Assembly: GCA_005779525.1 (NCBI GenBank)
Contig: SXIZ01000050.1
Location: 1-17,960 of the forward strand
Source: Methylococcaceae bacterium
Lineage (GTDB): Bacteria > Pseudomonadota > Gammaproteobacteria > Methylococcales > Methylomonadaceae
Direction: 5' to 3'
DNA length: 17,960 bases
The translations under genes and the position numbers were made by a program. Shown one piece after another: positions 14,819 through 17,960 of this stretch. The stretch's first letter is position 1. Each line of letters starts with the position of its first letter. The notes beneath the pieces were generated by a model. That model saw nothing but the letters and a program-made list of their open reading frames with translations, made no database searches and was not told where the DNA came from.

Positions 14819-16150
14819 ATGCCCAAAATTACAACTCACTACGACACCCTTAAAGTCACCCGTGACGCCCCCGCCAATGTCGTTAAAGCCGCTTATAAAA
14901 CTCTTTGTCAGACCTATCATCCTGATAAATATGTGGGAGATAGTACGACGGCAGATCAAATGATTAAGGCCTTGTCGCAGTCATATGCCGTGCTCTCTGA
15001 TCCAGAGAAACGTGCTGAATATGATGCATGGATCTTAAAAACTGAAAAACTGAGCAAACTGAAGCAAGTCAGCGAAAGCGGGCCGAGACCCAAGACTCCT
15101 GAAGCGCCTAAAGCAGACGTAGAAACAGAACCTAGTCAGGCAGCGCATTCGTTGCATAATGTTCTGCAGTCAAAAATTTATAACATGACCGAGGGGCTAA
15201 GACATTACCGTACTTTATTGATCGGTATGACGGTGGTTTTTAGTCTAGTCGAGCTAAGTTCTGTGGGTGTGGATTTGCTGGTTTTGAATTCCTGGGCTGA
15301 TAAATTGAATGTTGCGCAGCTTGAGTCTTGGCTTGGTCAGGAAGTCGCAGACCTAAGTTCCGCGATATCTCGTGGATCTTCGCTCAATTTGACGCAGTCT
15401 TTTTTACACCCTTCAGGATTAAAAACTTTACCGCAGCCAGATTTCTCTGTGGCTCAGCGTGATGAATTGCTGCCAGCCACGAATCATCAGCAGGTTAAAA
15501 CAAAGCTGACTGACACTGTTCTAAAAAATTCTGATTTAGAAACCCTCAGTAGCACTGCAATGATTTGGCAATGTGTAGCCTATAATGCACATCCAGGTAA
15601 GATTCCGTTTCAAATGACTGCTATCCAGCAATTTTTGAATCAAGTGCAGCTTAAATTTCCCCAGCTGCAAGCAGATATCAATCTGTATCAGCAAAACTAC
15701 TTGCAGGCAGCTGAACTGCTTGCAATGCCAGCTAATGACTGGAAGACGCTTAAGATTTGTGTGAATGATTTAAAAAATAATCTCAAAAAATTTGCATTTC
15801 TGAGTATGCCGTCAGCGCCTTCTGCGCAGACGGCAGTGGAATTACCGAAAACTTACTCTGGTGAAGAGTTTTCGCACCCGAAAGCAGTGATTGCAAAAGG
15901 TGTGGCCTACAAAGCACACCCAGAGCTGATGCCTACTAAAATTAATGAAGTTCAAGATTTCATCGATGCAACTCAATGGCGTTATCCGGAATTACTTAAT
16001 CTGACGTTAGAGCCAACTTTAGACAGAGCTTTTAGTAAGCCATTGCGGGTGTGTTTGAATGATTTAGTTAATCAGCTCAAGGTTGCGCGTAGTATTAACC
16101 TACAAGTAACGGCTGCGTTGCAATCAACCGCAGAGGTTCAGTTACACTGA
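14819..16150 (+). CDS. Membrane-anchored J-domain protein with two copies of an unrecognised domain
   Basis: Residues 6-70 are a J-domain: the HPD motif is at 34-36, followed by helix-4 residues ending DPEKRAEYDAW. It should therefore stimulate a DnaK-type Hsp70 in the cytoplasm. There is no Gly/Phe region, zinc finger or DnaJ C-terminal domain, so this is a type III J-protein. After a charged Pro-rich linker (75-110), a hydrophobic segment (about 132-157) probably spans the inner membrane, placing the rest in the periplasm. Residues 247-325 and 355-423 are two divergent copies of a module: QCVAYNAHPGKIP to LKICVNDLKNNLKK, and KGVAYKAHPELMP to LRVCLNDLVNQLK. A third copy is in the 117-aa protein at 1179-1532. 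The first copy keeps both cysteines (252, 314); the second has Gly361 and Cys412. The ribosome site is weak. I do not know a named family with this arrangement. Confidence 0.85.
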   Translation: MPKITTHYDTLKVTRDAPANVVKAAYKTLCQTYHPDKYVGDSTTADQMIKALSQSYAVLSDPEKRAEYDAWILKTEKLSKLKQVSESGPRPKTPEAPKADVETEPSQAAHSLHNVLQSKIYNMTEGLRHYRTLLIGMTVVFSLVELSSVGVDLLVLNSWADKLNVAQLESWLGQEVADLSSAISRGSSLNLTQSFLHPSGLKTLPQPDFSVAQRDELLPATNHQQVKTKLTDTVLKNSDLETLSSTAMIWQCVAYNAHPGKIPFQMTAIQQFLNQVQLKFPQLQADINLYQQNYLQAAELLAMPANDWKTLKICVNDLKNNLKKFAFLSMPSAPSAQTAVELPKTYSGEEFSHPKAVIAKGVAYKAHPELMPTKINEVQDFIDATQWRYPELLNLTLEPTLDRAFSKPLRVCLNDLVNQLKVARSINLQVTAALQSTAEVQLH

Positions 16151-16402
16151 TGCGATTTTTTACCTTGCGGTTAAGATGAGGTAGGGTTTTGCTGAGGCGT
16201 AAATGATATTTAACCGCTATTATATTGGATTTTTCTAGCATACGGCTACTCAGCTAAAAGTCTGCTTAGCGGGAGAATATTACAGACTATTGGCTGGGCT
16301 TAGATTCGTTAGAAAACGTGTAGAAAGAGTAATGCCAATGCATAAAGGTGGCACGTACCTAATCAAAGTGTGCGCCAGATAGGGCATGTTGGTGCTTGCA
16401 AA

Positions 16403-17296
16403 TTAAATATTGGGTTTGCTTTGCGGGTAAAAATGTAAAACACGCTTCACATATTCTTGGGTTTCGGGGTAGGGGGGAATGCCTTTGTATTTGTCAACGG
16501 CACCTTCGCCCGCATTGTAAGCGGCAGCCACTAATTCCACATTACCGCGATAACGCTTGAGCAGCCAGCGTAAATATTTTACGCCGCCCTTCACGTTCTG
16601 ACTGGCATCGAATGCGTCTTGCACATTAAAACGTTCTGCAGTTGCCGGAATTAATTGCATTAAACCCATCGCATTGGCATTTGAGATAGCGGTATGTTGA
16701 AAATGCGATTCTACATTCACGATAGATAATGCCAAACGTGGATCAACATCGTGCCAAGTGGCAATTTTTTGAATCATGCTAATAAGCCAGCGTTTTTCTT
16801 TGGGCAGAGATGCTAGCACGTTATCCAGAGTGCGATTGTCCTGTACAAAGGTTTGCGGAACTTCAGGGGGCTTAGGCGCGTGCGGTGGCTGGACGTTCGT
16901 CAACACACATTGCGGAAGCTTGTCAGAAGAGTATTGAATGGTTTCTAACATATTTGCGGCTTCCTGATGGCCTTGCTCCGCAGCAATTGATAGCAAAGAG
17001 GCTGCTGCTGCCCGGTCTTCGGGAACGCCTTGACCAAAAGCAAATAACATCGCTAAACGGTATTGAGCTTCGGTTGATCCTTGGCGGGCTTCAATGCAAT
17101 ATAGACTTGCGGCTTTCCAAGGGTCTTCGTTTTCTAATTTTATACCTTGTTTCAGAAATGATGGGGTTAGGTTATTTCTTTCTTTAATTTTTTCCGAGTT
17201 TGCAAGGCAGTGAGTCGCAAAATTGAACGTGAGTATACTGCATAATAAGCTACTGCTTATGAGCCGACTTGTGGTCCGAAGGCTAGGCATAAACAT
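16403..17296 (-). CDS. Exported lytic transglycosylase (SLT domain) with Sel1-like repeats
   Basis: This is a 297-residue precursor. A signal peptide covers about residues 1-33. Two Sel1/TPR-like repeats lie around 59-130 (for example AQYRLAMLFAFGQGVPEDRAAAASLLSIAAEQGH, read in two parts around residues 77-90 and 91-110). A Pro-rich linker (136-150) leads to an SLT catalytic domain (about 168-292). Catalytic Glu196 sits in VNVESHFQ, followed by AMGLMQLIPATAERFNV and AAYNAGEGAVDKYKGIPPYP with the typical Tyr-Val ending. The enzyme should cleave peptidoglycan glycan strands to 1,6-anhydromuropeptides in the periplasm. The Sel1 repeats probably recruit partner proteins. An AGGA ribosome site lies 8 nt before the chosen ATG; a second ATG two codons later is possible. 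No lipobox cysteine is seen. Confidence 0.92.
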   Translation of the reverse strand: MFMPSLRTTSRLISSSLLCSILTFNFATHCLANSEKIKERNNLTPSFLKQGIKLENEDPWKAASLYCIEARQGSTEAQYRLAMLFAFGQGVPEDRAAAASLLSIAAEQGHQEAANMLETIQYSSDKLPQCVLTNVQPPHAPKPPEVPQTFVQDNRTLDNVLASLPKEKRWLISMIQKIATWHDVDPRLALSIVNVESHFQHTAISNANAMGLMQLIPATAERFNVQDAFDASQNVKGGVKYLRWLLKRYRGNVELVAAAYNAGEGAVDKYKGIPPYPETQEYVKRVLHFYPQSKPNI

Positions 17297-17623
17297 GAGG
17301 TATATCCTAAAAAGAGGTGGGCGAAAATCAAATTAATTTTTTAGTACAACTGTGTTTATTAAAATTATTTGCGTTGTATTTTTTATAGGTATTTAATTTA
17401 ATAAAGAATTTATTCAACAGACGCTTTATTTATAGCCCTTTCGGCGTCTGATACCGATTTAAGTCGACAAAATATTATATTCCTCCGCAATCACTTTACC
17501 AGTTGTCTTTAGTAAGTTTGTAGCAGCTATGCGCATTTTAAGATGTGATTATCATTATAGTTTAAATGATTTCTAAATTAATTAGACAGTTAGCGGCTGT
17601 ATAAGTGCCATGCATCATTGTGA
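17297..17623. other. AT-rich intergenic region (327 bp)
   Basis: The region lies between the cyclase gene end and the start of the transglycosylase gene, both on the minus strand, and should carry the transglycosylase promoter. It is notably AT-rich and has no coding frame. One perfect inverted repeat stands out: CAGACGC (17418-17424) and GCGTCTG (17444-17450) with a 19-nt spacer. It could be an operator or a weak terminator for the cyclase transcript; no T tract follows it. I could not choose a convincing promoter. Confidence 0.45.
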
Positions 17624-17960
17624 TTATTTTTCGGTAAACACGATAACATTGCCTTGCTGTCCGTTTTGTAAGCGCTGTAAATGAAAGGCAACTAGTGGGT
17701 CGTTTGGGCGCTGTTGTGCCAATAGAGCAAATGCTGCAAATGCCGCTTTAGGATCAGTGGTTAAGAGATCGTACGCTTGCTCATAGGCTGGGTCACTCAC
17801 CCCTCCCTGCATATCATCTGGGTTTAAGGGTTCGTAAGCCAGTAACGGCGTGCTTTTACCTTTGAGTTGTAGTAGACCAATTGGGCGCTTTCCTAGATTG
17901 TGGGTGTCGATAAAACAGTCTGCGGCCACACAGATAGAGGTCCCGATATAGCGATTTACA
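17624..17960 (-). CDS. Class III adenylate/guanylate cyclase, C-terminal end (N-terminal part outside window)
   Basis: The 111 codons present run from the window edge to the stop. The first part, IGTSICVAADCF, then RPIGLLQLKGKSTPLLAYEP, matches the end of the class III cyclase catalytic domain, where the LKGK-x-x-P-x-x-x-Y/F-E sequence closes the domain. The catalytic metal-binding aspartates lie outside the window, so activity and nucleotide preference cannot be judged. After the domain comes a helical tail of about 55 residues with TPR-like character (AYDLLTTDPKAAFAAFALLA, then PNDPLVAFHLQRLQNG). In Legionella-type genomes such cyclases are often CHASE2 or TM fusions; that is only a possibility here. 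A shorter reading from the internal GTG at 17929 would be artificial, since the frame continues upstream without a stop. Confidence 0.8.
   Translation of the reverse strand, partial: VNRYIGTSICVAADCFIDTHNLGKRPIGLLQLKGKSTPLLAYEPLNPDDMQGGVSDPAYEQAYDLLTTDPKAAFAAFALLAQQRPNDPLVAFHLQRLQNGQQGNVIVFTEK

Noticed and set aside
14808..14820. Inverted repeat ATGCA-TAG-TGCAT over the J-protein start codon as a translational switch
   Set aside because: A 5-bp stem with a 3-nt loop is short and AT-rich, and can easily arise by chance. It is noted only as context.
14766..14963. A 65-codon plus-strand frame beginning before the J-protein start
   Set aside because: It overlaps the J-domain in another frame, and the J-domain with its HPD motif is unambiguous. 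A leader-peptide role was considered, but the ribosome site is poor.
16155..16190. Possible terminator after the J-protein gene (TACCT/AGGTA)
   Set aside because: The stem is only 5 bp, with a 13-nt loop and no T run of useful length directly after it.

Overview
The window reads as chromosomal DNA of a gammaproteobacterium with moderate, slightly AT-leaning composition. PurB, RNase PH, Tpx and SixA all resemble the E. coli-type families closely. The mix of a CYTH/CHAD protein, a class III nucleotide cyclase, EF-hand and Sel1-repeat exported proteins and many small exported or membrane proteins would suit an environmental or host-associated lineage such as Legionellales. That placement is a guess from gene content; no rRNA or other phylogenetic marker is present. 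I see no tRNA, rRNA, CRISPR array, transposase or phage gene.

Layout, left to right. Positions 1-914 (minus) hold the first two thirds of adenylosuccinate lyase (purB), cut by the window edge. Positions 1179-1532 (plus) encode a 117-residue membrane-anchored protein of unknown function. Positions 1606-2253 (minus) encode a SAM-dependent methyltransferase of the eukaryotic-like METTL/MTF16 type. Positions 2681-6139 (plus) encode a 1152-residue protein that I read as a diphosphate-type PEP carboxykinase. It converges on an LTA-synthase-like membrane sulfatase-fold transferase (6153-7892). A six-EF-hand exported protein (8109-8720), a cysteine-cluster protein (8898-9224) and a small exported helical protein (9469-9852) follow, all on the minus strand.

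Positions 10050-13055 form a possible polyphosphate-related locus: sixA on the minus strand, divergent from a CYTH-like/CHAD gene, which is followed 30 bp later by an orphan ParA-type ATPase gene. The next genes are tpx and rph (minus), then a membrane-anchored J-domain protein (14819-16150, plus), a lytic transglycosylase with Sel1 repeats (16403-17296, minus), and the C-terminal end of a class III adenylate/guanylate cyclase (17624-17960, minus).

The most original observation is a domain of about 70-80 residues that occurs three times. One copy is in the 117-residue protein near the left end. Two are in the J-domain protein about 13 kb away. All three lie C-terminal to a predicted membrane segment, and two of the three carry the same pair of cysteines. 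I do not recognise this domain; it may be an undescribed envelope module linked to a J-protein. The second is the CHAD-ParA gene pair, which invites the hypothesis of an active positioning system for polyphosphate granules. The third is the probable PPi-dependent PEP carboxykinase.
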